Positions 8,681 through 16,201 of a DNA stretch of 64,000 bases are shown here, piece by piece. Below the pieces are notes generated by a model. The model ran no database searches. It was not told where the DNA came from and saw nothing but the letters and a program-made list of their open reading frames with translations. This DNA is from Microbacterium sp. SSM24 (lineage in GTDB: Bacteria > Actinomycetota > Actinomycetes > Actinomycetales > Microbacteriaceae): assembly GCF_025989145.1 (NCBI RefSeq), contig NZ_JAPDNQ010000001.1, positions 1,922,001-1,986,000 of the forward strand, given 5' to 3'. Both the position numbers and the translations under genes were made by a program. Position 1 is the first letter of the stretch; each line of letters opens with the position of its first letter.

Positions 8681-8776
8681 CGGAGCAGCGGGCGGAGCGG
8701 CGGGCGGAGCAGCGGGCGGAGCAGCGGGCGGAGCAGCGGGCGGAGCAGCGGGCGGGGCAGCGGGCGGGGCAGGGTG
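8681..8776. repeat. 12-bp tandem repeat, about eight units
   Basis: Eight consecutive 12-bp units close to CGGAGCAGCGGG, with unit 2 carrying a G for A and the last two units degenerating. The array lies between the convergent permease (ends 8586) and MarR (ends 8782) genes. Read through on the plus strand it would encode an (A)EQR-type repeat, but no ribosome site or independent start supports a gene. The rest of 8587-8680 holds only GC-rich sequence with a repeated GCGCCGTCGAC. Confidence 0.85.
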
Positions 8777-8781
8777 CGGGG

Positions 8782-9222
8782 TCAGCAGCCGGGCTGCTTG
8801 TTGCGCAGCTTCGCGGTGAGATCGCGCAGCTGGGTGAGTTCGTCGTCGCTGAGCAGCGACATGCGCGCCGCGATCGCTCGTCCGTGCGCACTCGCCAGCC
8901 GACGGAAGAGGGCGGCTCCGGCATCCGTCGCCCGCACGAGTGAGCCGCGCCCGTCATCGGGATCCGCGCACTTGGCGATCAGACCGCGGACCGCCATGCG
9001 ATCGACGAGGCGTGAGACGCTCGGCTGGCTGATGAGCATGTTGGCGGTGACGTCGCGCAGGCGCGCGGTCATGCCTTCGCCGCGCGTCACCGTGAGGAGC
9101 ACGTCGTACTCGGCCTGGCTGAGCGTGTCTTCGTCGAAGTCGTCGTTGATGTCGTCGAAGACCTCGTGCTGCGCGCGGAACAGGCTTTCCCACGCGTCGA
9201 TGGCGAGGCGTCGATCCGTCAT
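8782..9222 (-). CDS. MarR-family transcriptional regulator
   Basis: A 146-residue winged-helix regulator. The core reads LSQAEYDVLLTVTRG, then the recognition helix region MLISQPSVSRLVDRMAVRGLI (about residues 64-84) and the wing DPDDGRGSLVRATDAG. ATG 9222 lies 7 bases after a TACTCT -10 box. It is divergent from the DUF2207 gene, with the two -10 boxes only 18 bases apart, so one protein could control both. Ligand unknown. Confidence 0.9.
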   Translation of the reverse strand: MTDRRLAIDAWESLFRAQHEVFDDINDDFDEDTLSQAEYDVLLTVTRGEGMTARLRDVTANMLISQPSVSRLVDRMAVRGLIAKCADPDDGRGSLVRATDAGAALFRRLASAHGRAIAARMSLLSDDELTQLRDLTAKLRNKQPGC

Positions 9223-9229
9223 AGCGACA

Positions 9230-9259
9230 AGAGTAGGGCCAAAGGCGACCCTTTAGGCT
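9230..9259. promoter_or_regulatory. Divergent leaderless promoters (MarR / DUF2207)
   Basis: TACTCT on the minus strand (9235-9230) lies 7 bases from the MarR ATG at 9222. TAGGCT on the plus strand (9254-9259) lies 6 bases from the ATG at 9266. Neither gene has room for a ribosome site. Both transcripts probably begin at the start codon. Confidence 0.6.
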
Positions 9260-9265
9260 GGGCGC

Positions 9266-11062
9266 ATGGGGACAGTCTCGTCCGTTGCCGCGCGCGCCCG
9301 CACGCTCACGGTGATCGCCTTCGCGGTGATGCTGGCGCTCGGGTCGGTGCTGTGGGGAGGGATGCCGCGCGCCCTCGCCGATGTGAACGACTTCGAGTTC
9401 GAGAGCCTCGACGTCGTGTACGAACTCGGGCGAGCGGACGACGGCACCAGCACGCTCACCGTGATCGAGACGTTCGTCGCCGTCTTCCCGGAGTTCGATC
9501 AGAACCGCGGCATGCAGCGACGGATCCCCGACTCGTACCTCGGCGCTCCGCTGCGCCCGCACCTGGTGTCGATCACCGACGGGGACGGGAACCCCCGCGA
9601 GGCGGAGACCGAGTCGGACGACGACTACTACATCATGACCTCACGCGCGGGCGACTTCGTCCACGGCCGGCAGACGTACGTGTTCACCTACACGCTCGAG
9701 AACGTCGTGCGCCATTTCGAGGACACCGGCGTCGACGAGTTCTACTGGAACGTCAACGGCACCGAGTGGCAGCAGCCGTTCGGTCGCGTCACCGCGCGCG
9801 TGACGATGGCGCCCGAGGTCGCCGACGGTCTCACCGGTGCACAGGCGTGCTACGTCGGATACGAGGGCTCGACCGACACGTGCGCCATCGCGACCGTCGG
9901 CGCCGCCGTCGAGGCATCCGCGGGTCCCGTGCTCCCGTACCAGACGATGACGCTCGCGATCGGGTTCGATCCCGCGACCTTCGAGGAGTTCGACGCGTCG
10001 TACCTCGCGTCGCCGTGGGGGTGGCTGCAGTCGCTGTCGGCGCTGGGCATGGTCGGCGCGTTCGTGTGGGCGCTCGTCGTGCGCAGGCGCCACCTGCGAG
10101 ACGAACCGGGCCGCCCCGTGATCATCGCCGAGTACACGCCGCCGCGCATGGTCGATGCGCTCGAGGGCGCCGTCATGCTCGGGCTCACGACCAAGGCCAT
10201 CCCCGCCGAGGTGCTCGAACAGGCGGTCGTCGGGAGCCTGCGCATCGTCGAAGGCGAGCACAAGTTCTGGGGCGGGGTGAAGCTGAAGGCGCAGCTCGTC
10301 GATCCGTCGAAGGCCGACGGTGACGGGCGGATGCTGCTCGAAGGCCTGTTCCCGGACGGCGTGCCGGGCGAAGAGTTCGAGTTCGGTCGCACCGATACGC
10401 GCTTCTCGTCGGCGGCGCAGTCGATCCTGAAGGCCGCGAACCAGGAGCTGGTGAACCGGCGCCTGCGCCGCGAGGTGCCGGCACGCGTGCGAGTGCTGCC
10501 GCTGCTCGCGGCGATCGGCGCCGCCGTGCTGATCTTCCTGACCGGTTTCGCGGCCCTCGACGGCATGGTGAATCCGCTCGTGCCGATCCTGCTGATCGTG
10601 GGTGCGGTGCCGGCCACGATCGTGATCGGCGGACTCGTGGCACGCAAGCCGCTGACCGCACTCGGCGCAGAGACGCGTGACCACCTGCTGGGGCTCAAGG
10701 AGTTCATCGAGTGGGCCGAGGCGGACCGCATCCGCATGCTCCAGTCGCCGCAGGGTGCGGAGCGCGTGCAGATCGACACCACCGACCGCGGCTCGGTGCT
10801 GCGCCTCTACGAGACGCTGCTGCCGTACGCCGTGGTGTTCGGGCAGGAGAAGGACTGGGCGAGGGAGCTCGCGGTGCTCTACGGTCCGGGCGCGTCACCG
10901 GTCTGGTACGCCGGGTCGGGCGGATTCGATGCGTCGTCGTTCTCGTCGGGGATCTCGACGCTGTCGGCGAGCACCGCGTCATCCTCGTCGACGTCGGGCG
11001 GCTCGGGCGGCGGCGGATCCGCCGGCGGTGGTGGTGGCGGAGGCGGTGGCGGCGGGGTGTGA
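9266..11062 (+). CDS. DUF2207 domain membrane protein
   Basis: A 598-residue membrane protein. An N-terminal signal/anchor (about residues 13-34) is followed by the DUF2207 extracytoplasmic domain (DVVYELGRADDGTSTLTVIETF, QNRGMQRRIP, FYWNVNGTEW). Further membrane segments lie near residues 255-275, 412-435 and 440-460, separated by a cytoplasmic region. The C-terminus is a low-complexity Ser-rich then poly-Gly tail (GGGGSAGGGGGGGGGGGV), a usual end for this family. Function is unknown. ATG 9266 is 6 bases after TAGGCT. A terminator follows at 11105. Confidence 0.9.
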   Translation: MGTVSSVAARARTLTVIAFAVMLALGSVLWGGMPRALADVNDFEFESLDVVYELGRADDGTSTLTVIETFVAVFPEFDQNRGMQRRIPDSYLGAPLRPHLVSITDGDGNPREAETESDDDYYIMTSRAGDFVHGRQTYVFTYTLENVVRHFEDTGVDEFYWNVNGTEWQQPFGRVTARVTMAPEVADGLTGAQACYVGYEGSTDTCAIATVGAAVEASAGPVLPYQTMTLAIGFDPATFEEFDASYLASPWGWLQSLSALGMVGAFVWALVVRRRHLRDEPGRPVIIAEYTPPRMVDALEGAVMLGLTTKAIPAEVLEQAVVGSLRIVEGEHKFWGGVKLKAQLVDPSKADGDGRMLLEGLFPDGVPGEEFEFGRTDTRFSSAAQSILKAANQELVNRRLRREVPARVRVLPLLAAIGAAVLIFLTGFAALDGMVNPLVPILLIVGAVPATIVIGGLVARKPLTALGAETRDHLLGLKEFIEWAEADRIRMLQSPQGAERVQIDTTDRGSVLRLYETLLPYAVVFGQEKDWARELAVLYGPGASPVWYAGSGGFDASSFSSGISTLSASTASSSSTSGGSGGGGSAGGGGGGGGGGGV

Positions 11063-11104
11063 TTCCGCGTGCGTCCGCGATCCGCGCAGAACGACGGCAA
11101 GAGT

Positions 11105-11138
11105 AAGGGCCGGTCGGAGAGGCTCCCGACCGGCCCTT
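11105..11138 (+). terminator. Rho-independent-like terminator after the DUF2207 gene
   Basis: A perfect 13-bp stem (AAGGGCCGGTCGG paired with CCGACCGGCCCTT) with an 8-base loop, 43 bases after the stop codon. The run after the stem is GTCCCTTG, so the U-tract is poor, as often seen in high-GC actinobacteria. Confidence 0.7.
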
Positions 11139-11211
11139 GTCCCTTGCACCAAGAGTGTCCTGCAATCACATTCCGGTAGCTGCCACAGCAAAACAACTAC
11201 CGTGCAAGCAC

Positions 11212-11260
11212 TCTATAACGGAGAGATAACGACGACAAGGGTGTGGCGTTATCTTTTTGT
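11212..11260 (+). promoter_or_regulatory. Promoter and leader hairpin of the SipW export cluster
   Basis: TATAAC at 11212-11217 is a plausible -10 box in an AT-richer patch. About 7 bases later comes an 8-bp inverted repeat, AGATAACG (11224-11231) with CGTTATCT (11247-11254), followed directly by TTTTGT. A transcript would thus start with a terminator-like hairpin and U-run, then carry about 290 bases of leader before ATG 11553. Attenuation is possible. I do not recognise a riboswitch class in 11139-11552, and no convincing gene lies there. Confidence 0.45.
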
Positions 11261-11552
11261 GATTTCTTCGCAGCGGCACCGCTGAGGCCGCTTCACACCC
11301 CCGACTCGACCCTCTGAACACCAGAAAAACCCCCGTTCCCCCGGCCGCAACCAGCCGTCCAAAGGCGGAACTGAGCCGGCACAGTGCCCAATCCTGCGGT
11401 TCGTCGGAGCCTCGTGGATTCCTTGCGGAAACGTTGCGCATCCCCCGTGAGAACCGCAAGTTCGGTCTTCCAGGCTGTTCTCATCAGGCAAAGCACACCG
11501 CAGAGCCGACAGACCAGCGGGCCCCAGACCCGCCAACTGATAGGGGAAAGTC

Positions 11553-12110
11553 ATGAAGAAGTCCATGAAGGGCACGATCGCCATCGCAGCCGGTATCGCA
11601 CTGCTCCTCGGCGGCGGCGGATCGATGGCCTACTGGCAGGGCACCGCGTCGACGAGCTCCGCTGTCGTCCAGACCGGCGAGCTCGGCATCACCGTCGGCT
11701 CGAACCCGACCTGGCAGGTCAAGCGCGGCACCACCACGACGCCGATCGCGAACATCAGCACCTTCAAGATGGTCCCCGGCGACCAGGTCATCTACACGGT
11801 TCCGTTCCAGACCGTCGCCGCCGGCACCAACCTCACTGCGAGCGGCTCGATCGCGTGGGGCGGCTTCTCCAGCGTTCCCGCTCACCTGACCGCGGCCACC
11901 ACGGGCAGCACCTACAACAGCGTGGCCATCTCGGGCACGACGTTCACCGTCGCCCAGGGCACCGCCAACGGCTCGCTCGTGTTCACGCTGACCTGGCCCT
12001 TCGGCGCCAACGCCACCAACGACACCGCTGCCGCGACGATGAACCAGAACTGGAACCTCGGCGCCACCACCGTCACCGTCACGCAGACCGCCAACGGCGC
12101 GACCCCCTGA
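11553..12110 (+). CDS. SipW-type exported protein, first subunit
   Basis: A 185-residue secreted protein. Its N-terminus (MKKSMKGTIAIAAGIALLLG, then GGGSMAYWQGTAS) is the alternate signal peptide class processed by SipW-like signal peptidases, as in TasA/camelysin-type proteins. The mature part is a Thr/Ala/Gly-rich beta protein with no cysteines. It is the first gene of a cluster of three such proteins plus the peptidase. GATAGGGGAAAGTC precedes the ATG as ribosome site. A strong hairpin right after the stop may make this subunit the most abundant. Confidence 0.85.
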   Translation: MKKSMKGTIAIAAGIALLLGGGGSMAYWQGTASTSSAVVQTGELGITVGSNPTWQVKRGTTTTPIANISTFKMVPGDQVIYTVPFQTVAAGTNLTASGSIAWGGFSSVPAHLTAATTGSTYNSVAISGTTFTVAQGTANGSLVFTLTWPFGANATNDTAAATMNQNWNLGATTVTVTQTANGATP

Positions 12111-12126
12111 CGCTGGCCCTCTGACT

Positions 12127-12164
12127 GAAGGAGCCGGGTGGAACCCGATCCACCCGGCTCCTTC
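12127..12164 (+). terminator. Strong intergenic hairpin within the export cluster
   Basis: A perfect 15-bp stem (GAAGGAGCCGGGTGG and its complement) with an 8-base loop, 16 bases after the stop of the first subunit gene. There is no U-run. It may act as a partial terminator or RNA-stabilising stem, favouring the first gene over the downstream ones. Confidence 0.65.
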
Positions 12165-12205
12165 ACCCACCCGCACTCGAACCACCACTCGAAAGAGGCA
12201 GACGG

Positions 12206-12757
12206 ATGTCGCGCAAGAAGACGGGAGCTCCCCTCGGAGTCGCCGGACTGATCGCCGGCATCGTCGCCATCGCCGTGGTGCTCGCACCGGGCACCCTGAG
12301 CTACTTCGTCTCGAGCAAGCAGACCCAGGCGGTCTCGGTCTCGACCGGACAGGCCGCCCTCACCATCTCGGGAACCGGCGGCTCGAACTCCGGGGTGTAC
12401 CCCGGCGGACCCGCGCAGCTCATCGCGTCGCGGTCCATCACGAACGGCGGCGATGTCGCCCTCACGCTGACCTCCGGCTTCACCGCCACCGGCAACCTCG
12501 CCTCGAGCGTCGTGCTCACCACGAGCGTCCAGACCGGTGCCTGCGCCGCGACCCCGCCCGGAACCTGGCCCACCGACTCCGGCCGGTGGCAGGGCACCAC
12601 GGCCGGCCTCACGACCTCCGTCCCGACCACGATCGCGATCGGCGCGACCCGCACGCTGTGCGTGTGGCAGAGTCTGGGCGTGAACACTCCGAACGGCACC
12701 CAGGGTCAGTCGGCCGCCGTGAGCATCACGGTCACCGGCACCCAGGTCGCCCCCTGA
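12206..12757 (+). CDS. SipW-type exported protein, second subunit
   Basis: A 183-residue secreted protein with a basic start (MSRKKTG), a hydrophobic core at about residues 11-30 and the typical SipW-type cleavage neighbourhood GTLSYFVSSKQTQAVSVSTG. The mature domain is a Ser/Thr/Gly-rich beta protein with two cysteines (GACAATPPG and TLCVWQS), unlike the first subunit. A ribosome site (GAAAGAGG) lies before ATG 12206. Probably a minor or cross-linking component of the same surface structure; that role is inferred from the cluster. Confidence 0.8.
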   Translation: MSRKKTGAPLGVAGLIAGIVAIAVVLAPGTLSYFVSSKQTQAVSVSTGQAALTISGTGGSNSGVYPGGPAQLIASRSITNGGDVALTLTSGFTATGNLASSVVLTTSVQTGACAATPPGTWPTDSGRWQGTTAGLTTSVPTTIAIGATRTLCVWQSLGVNTPNGTQGQSAAVSITVTGTQVAP

Positions 12758-12803
12758 CCGTCCCGATACCTCCCGATTCCCCGCAGCGAGACGAAAGCAC
12801 ATC

Positions 12804-13688
12804 ATGACGAAGCGAGCCAAGATCATCACAGCGCTGGTCGCTGCGGTGGCGCTCGTCGTCGTCACGCCGCTCGCCGCCGTCGCGTACTGGGTGGTCTCGA
12901 CCCAGCTCGCGGTCACGGCGCAGGCGAGCACGTTCTCGATCGCTCCGTACGCGGTGGCTCCGTCATCGGCGAGCTTCACCGGCTGGGAGGGCACGCAGTA
13001 CTACGCCGCACCCCTGACCAACAACGGCGCGACTCCGTGGAGCGGGCAGACCGTGTCGCTGGCGGCATCCTCCGGATTCGGCGCCGCAGCCGTCGCCACC
13101 GCGCAGGTCGCGTTCAACTCGGCCTCCAGCGCCTGCCAGAACGACGCGACCTACACGTCGGTCACGCCGCAGAGCGCCCTCGGCGCCTCGTCGTGGTCGT
13201 CGACCGCCACCGTCGCGCCGGCCGCCACGATCTACGCGTGCGTGAAGGTCGACATCACCGACACCGACACCCAGACGCCCTCGGGCCAGCCCGCCCCGGC
13301 GCCCAGCCTCACCCTGACGACCACGGCGACGGCGGCGCAGCGCAACTGGACCGATGCGGAGTCGGCGGCGCTGACGGTCGCAAGCACCGGCTGGGCTGCA
13401 TGCACCAACAGCGGCAGCAACGCCACCCTCACGCTCCCGGCTCAGGTGCCGGCCGGCACGTACACCGTCGTGCGCAACGACACCGGCGCGACGTTCACCG
13501 GCACGGTCGCCGCCAACGCGCGCACGACCTTGACGCTCACCAATCCCGCCACGTCGGGTACGGAGACCGCGGAGACGTACGTCACCGTCAAGAACTCGTC
13601 GGGCGCGGTGGTCGCGGTCGCGAACCTGACGTTCCGCTCCTCGTACGTCCTGTGGATCTTCTTCACCAAGAGCCTGATCTGCGCATGA
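12804..13688 (+). CDS. SipW-type exported protein, third subunit
   Basis: A 294-residue exported protein. The signal segment (ALVAAVALVVVTPLAAVAYW) is followed by STQLAVTAQAST, again SipW-like. The mature part is Ala/Ser/Thr-rich with several beta-sandwich-like repeats and four scattered cysteines. The C-terminus is unusual: a short hydrophobic run (YVLWIFFTKSLICA) ends the protein without a basic tail. Its stop overlaps a possible ATG (13685) of the peptidase frame. The role as adaptor or tip component is inference. Confidence 0.8.
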   Translation: MTKRAKIITALVAAVALVVVTPLAAVAYWVVSTQLAVTAQASTFSIAPYAVAPSSASFTGWEGTQYYAAPLTNNGATPWSGQTVSLAASSGFGAAAVATAQVAFNSASSACQNDATYTSVTPQSALGASSWSSTATVAPAATIYACVKVDITDTDTQTPSGQPAPAPSLTLTTTATAAQRNWTDAESAALTVASTGWAACTNSGSNATLTLPAQVPAGTYTVVRNDTGATFTGTVAANARTTLTLTNPATSGTETAETYVTVKNSSGAVVAVANLTFRSSYVLWIFFTKSLICA

Positions 13689-13753
13689 CCGGGGGAGTGG
13701 TGGACGGCTACGCTCAGCCGCAGGAGAGAATCGTCGACGAAGAGGACACCGCG

Positions 13754-14407
13754 ATGACGGATGCCGAGACCCCGGCGTCTCGTGCCGATGCCCGTCGCGA
13801 CGGCGACGAGGACCGCGTCTCGATCCCCCGCATGATCTTCCGGGCGGTGTCGTGGGTGCTCCTCGTGGCGGTCACGCTGCTGGCCCTGGTCGTGGTCGTG
13901 GTGCCGCTCGTCACGGGCGCGAAGCCCTACACGATCCTGACCGGGTCGATGGCTCCGCAGTACCCGCCGGGCACGCTCGTCGTCGTCAAGCCGGTCGATG
14001 CCTCCGAGATCAACCTCGGCGACGTGATCACGTATCAGCTCGAGTCGGGCAAGCCCGAGGTCGTGACGCATCGCGTCGTGGCCGTGGGGACGGATGCCGA
14101 GGGCGGCCGGATCTTCACGACCCGCGGCGACGCCAACGACGGCGACGATCCCGAGCCGGTACGGTCCGTGCAGATCGTGGGCAAGCTCTGGTACTCGGTG
14201 CCCTACATCGGCTGGATCAACAACGTGGTCACCGGTCAGGCGCGCGCGCTGGCCCTGCCCATCGTGGTCGGAGGGCTCTTCGTCTACGGCATCGTCACCA
14301 TCTCCCTGGGATTCCGCGACCGCCGGCGTGCGAAGGCTGCGCTCGCTCGGGACGCCCAGGACTCGGCGAACCCGGCACCGGAAGACGACTCCGCCGCGAA
14401 GGACTGA
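13754..14407 (+). CDS. sipW: Signal peptidase I, SipW/ER-type
   Basis: A 217-residue membrane peptidase. One helix (about 31-52) precedes the catalytic domain and a second (about 168-188) follows it. The nucleophile is Ser65 (TGSMAPQYPPG). Where bacterial LepB has lysine, this enzyme has His106 (VVTHRVV), with Asp126 in RGDAND, the Ser-His-Asp arrangement of archaeal/ER and SipW peptidases. It follows three genes with SipW-type signals and surely processes them. ATG 13754 has GAAGAGGA upstream; an ATG at 13685, coupled to the previous stop, is the alternative. Confidence 0.88.
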   Translation: MTDAETPASRADARRDGDEDRVSIPRMIFRAVSWVLLVAVTLLALVVVVVPLVTGAKPYTILTGSMAPQYPPGTLVVVKPVDASEINLGDVITYQLESGKPEVVTHRVVAVGTDAEGGRIFTTRGDANDGDDPEPVRSVQIVGKLWYSVPYIGWINNVVTGQARALALPIVVGGLFVYGIVTISLGFRDRRRAKAALARDAQDSANPAPEDDSAAKD

Positions 14408-14476
14408 GGCCCGACGACCGGACGGGCCGGGGCGCGGCATCCGCTGGTCGTCCTTCTCTGCGGTTACGCTCGCGGC

Positions 14477-14833
14477 ATGCCGCTCAGCAACACCCGCCGA
14501 GCGCGCGCCGGCCGTCGACGCGCTCGACGCGTCGCCGCCGCCGACAACGACCTGACCCTCGATGAGTGGGAGTCGATCGTCGAGGCCTGGGGGGCGTGCG
14601 CGTACTGCGGCTCGATCGCCGGACCGCTGCAGAAGGACTGCGTGCTGCCGATCTCGCGCGGCGGTCGATACACCTTCGACAACGTCGTGCCCGCCTGCCG
14701 GTCGTGCAACGCGAGCAAGAGCAACGACGAGGTCACCGCGTGGCTGCGGCGCAAGCGACTCGACGAGCGGGCCTTCCTGCTGCGGCACGTCGAGATCCTG
14801 GGAGCCTGGCGGTCGACGGGAGGCCCCGCGTGA
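14477..14833 (+). CDS. HNH endonuclease
   Basis: A 118-residue protein with a basic N-terminus and a compact HNH fold. Zinc-binding pairs CAYC (41-44) and CRSC (74-77) flank the motif DCVLPISRGG and DNVVPACRSCNASK. It is too small and isolated to be linked to a restriction system, and its target is unknown. ATG 14477 lies exactly 6 bases after TACGCT, so it is leaderless. The stop overlaps the acetyltransferase start (GTGA). Confidence 0.88.
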   Translation: MPLSNTRRARAGRRRARRVAAADNDLTLDEWESIVEAWGACAYCGSIAGPLQKDCVLPISRGGRYTFDNVVPACRSCNASKSNDEVTAWLRRKRLDERAFLLRHVEILGAWRSTGGPA

Positions 14834-15297
14834 CCATCACCGTTCGCCCGTACGAGTCCCGCGATTGGGACGACATCCGGCGCATCCACGACGCCGCCCG
14901 CCTCGACGAGCTCGGCGGCGCCGGGCTGCTCGAGGCGTACCTCGATCTCGAGGCGACGTACGAGAACGAGGGTCTCTTCGACGATGAGGTGTGGGTCGCC
15001 GAGGTCGACGGACGCGTCTCGGGCTTCATCGCCGGGTCGTCCGAGGAGATCACATGGGCGTACGTCGACCCGGCGCTCTACCGTCGGGGCGTGGGCCGCG
15101 CGCTCGTCCAGCACGTGCTGGATCGCGCGACCGGACCCGTCGAGCTCGAGGTGCTGGAGGGCAACAGCGCCCGCGCTTTCTATGAGGCCGTCGGCTTCGC
15201 GTGGGAATCCACGACGACAGGCAAGCTCGCCGGGAACGAGTCGTTCCAAGCCACCGGTCACACGCTCGTCTGGCGTCCCGCGCCGGCTGCGGACTGA
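14830..15297 (+). CDS. GNAT-family N-acetyltransferase
   Basis: A 155-residue acetyl-CoA-dependent acyltransferase. The acetyl-CoA loop is seen in VDPALYRRGVGRALVQHVLD, and a second signature in LEVLEGNSARAFYEAVGF. The fold begins at ITVRPYESRDWDDIRRIHD. GTG 14830 overlaps the HNH stop codon by four bases, so the two are translationally coupled, although no functional link between them is evident. Confidence 0.88.
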   Translation: MTITVRPYESRDWDDIRRIHDAARLDELGGAGLLEAYLDLEATYENEGLFDDEVWVAEVDGRVSGFIAGSSEEITWAYVDPALYRRGVGRALVQHVLDRATGPVELEVLEGNSARAFYEAVGFAWESTTTGKLAGNESFQATGHTLVWRPAPAAD

Positions 15298-15312
15298 CCG
15301 CGACGGCGCACG

Positions 15313-16146
15313 TCAGCGGGCCGTGAGCAGACCGATACCCTCGAGCACCGCGGCGTGCGTCCTGGGAGAGGCGAGCACGCGGAAATGACCGGGCGCGGGG
15401 ACCACGACGTTGGTGGCGCCGTCGAGCGCACTGCCCTCCGGAATATGGGGGTCGTAGGGTCCGAACACCGACACGATCCGTCCGTTGACCGACGTCTCGC
15501 GACCGAGCATGACGATCGTCTCGTTCCCGGGGAGGAAGGCCCGGATGCTGGGCACGAAGAACAGCCGAGCGCGGCGCGCGCCGCCGAACGGCGTGGCCAC
15601 GGCGACGAGCCCGAGCAGGCCGAGCGGCGGGCGCCCGGCGTCGGGAGCCGCGGCCGCGGCGGCCGCGGCCGGGTCTCCGCCGACCGAGGCCTCCGCCGCG
15701 GCGGCGGTCGCCGCGCCCGTCGTGACCAGCACGTGCTTGCCGATGAGCCCGCCCTTGCTGTGGGCGACGAGCACGCGCCCGGCCGGGGCGGACGGGAGAT
15801 CTGCGAGGACACGCGTGAGTCGATCGGCGGTCTCGGCGATCGCTCGGCGATTGACGCCCAGGCCGTGCACGACGCGCACGCGGTGTCCCGCCGCCGCGAG
15901 CGAGTCGCCCAGCGGCTTGAGAAAGGTCCAGTGCTCGTACACGCCGGGGAGCAGCACGACCTCGGGAAGACCGTCGGTGCCCGTCCGCCACCTCGGCGGT
16001 GTCGGGCGGCGGCGTCCGACGGCCCAGGGCAGGCCCAGGATCGCGAGCTGACGCCGGGCGGCGTAGATGTAGTCGGTGGTCCACCACAGTGCGCGCTTCA
16101 GGCTCCACGGCCTGCCGCCGTCGGGTTCGGGGCCGGCGAGGGTCAT
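15313..16146 (-). CDS. Alpha/beta hydrolase
   Basis: A 277-residue hydrolase-like protein. It shows VVLLPGVYEHW as the oxyanion region, the nucleophile elbow VAHSKGG, and a late histidine in APGHFRV. An Ala-rich insert (PAAAAAAAAP near residues 165-175) interrupts the cap region. The Ser-Lys-Gly elbow resembles lipases of the PGAP1-like group. ATG 16146 lies 7 bases after TAGACT on the minus strand; a start nine codons upstream is less likely. It is convergent with the acetyltransferase gene. Confidence 0.75.
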   Translation of the reverse strand: MTLAGPEPDGGRPWSLKRALWWTTDYIYAARRQLAILGLPWAVGRRRPTPPRWRTGTDGLPEVVLLPGVYEHWTFLKPLGDSLAAAGHRVRVVHGLGVNRRAIAETADRLTRVLADLPSAPAGRVLVAHSKGGLIGKHVLVTTGAATAAAAEASVGGDPAAAAAAAAPDAGRPPLGLLGLVAVATPFGGARRARLFFVPSIRAFLPGNETIVMLGRETSVNGRIVSVFGPYDPHIPEGSALDGATNVVVPAPGHFRVLASPRTHAAVLEGIGLLTAR

Positions 16147-16201
16147 GGCGGAGAGTCTATGGCGCGACCGCACGAGACCGGCTCGCCGGACGACGCCGGC
16201 C

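Noticed and set aside
8647..8943. Plus-strand frame with AEQR-type repeats
   Set aside because: It arises from the 12-bp tandem array and the antisense of the MarR gene, with no ribosome site and no family resemblance.
11180..11552. Cyclic-di-GMP or other known riboswitch in the SipW cluster leader
   Set aside because: CAAAGC and GGTAGC words occur but not in the spacing of a GEMM aptamer; no conserved core could be assembled.
11166..11584. Two minus-strand frames opposite the SipW cluster leader
   Set aside because: Low-complexity content, no ribosome site, and they run across the probable promoter and hairpin of the plus-strand operon.
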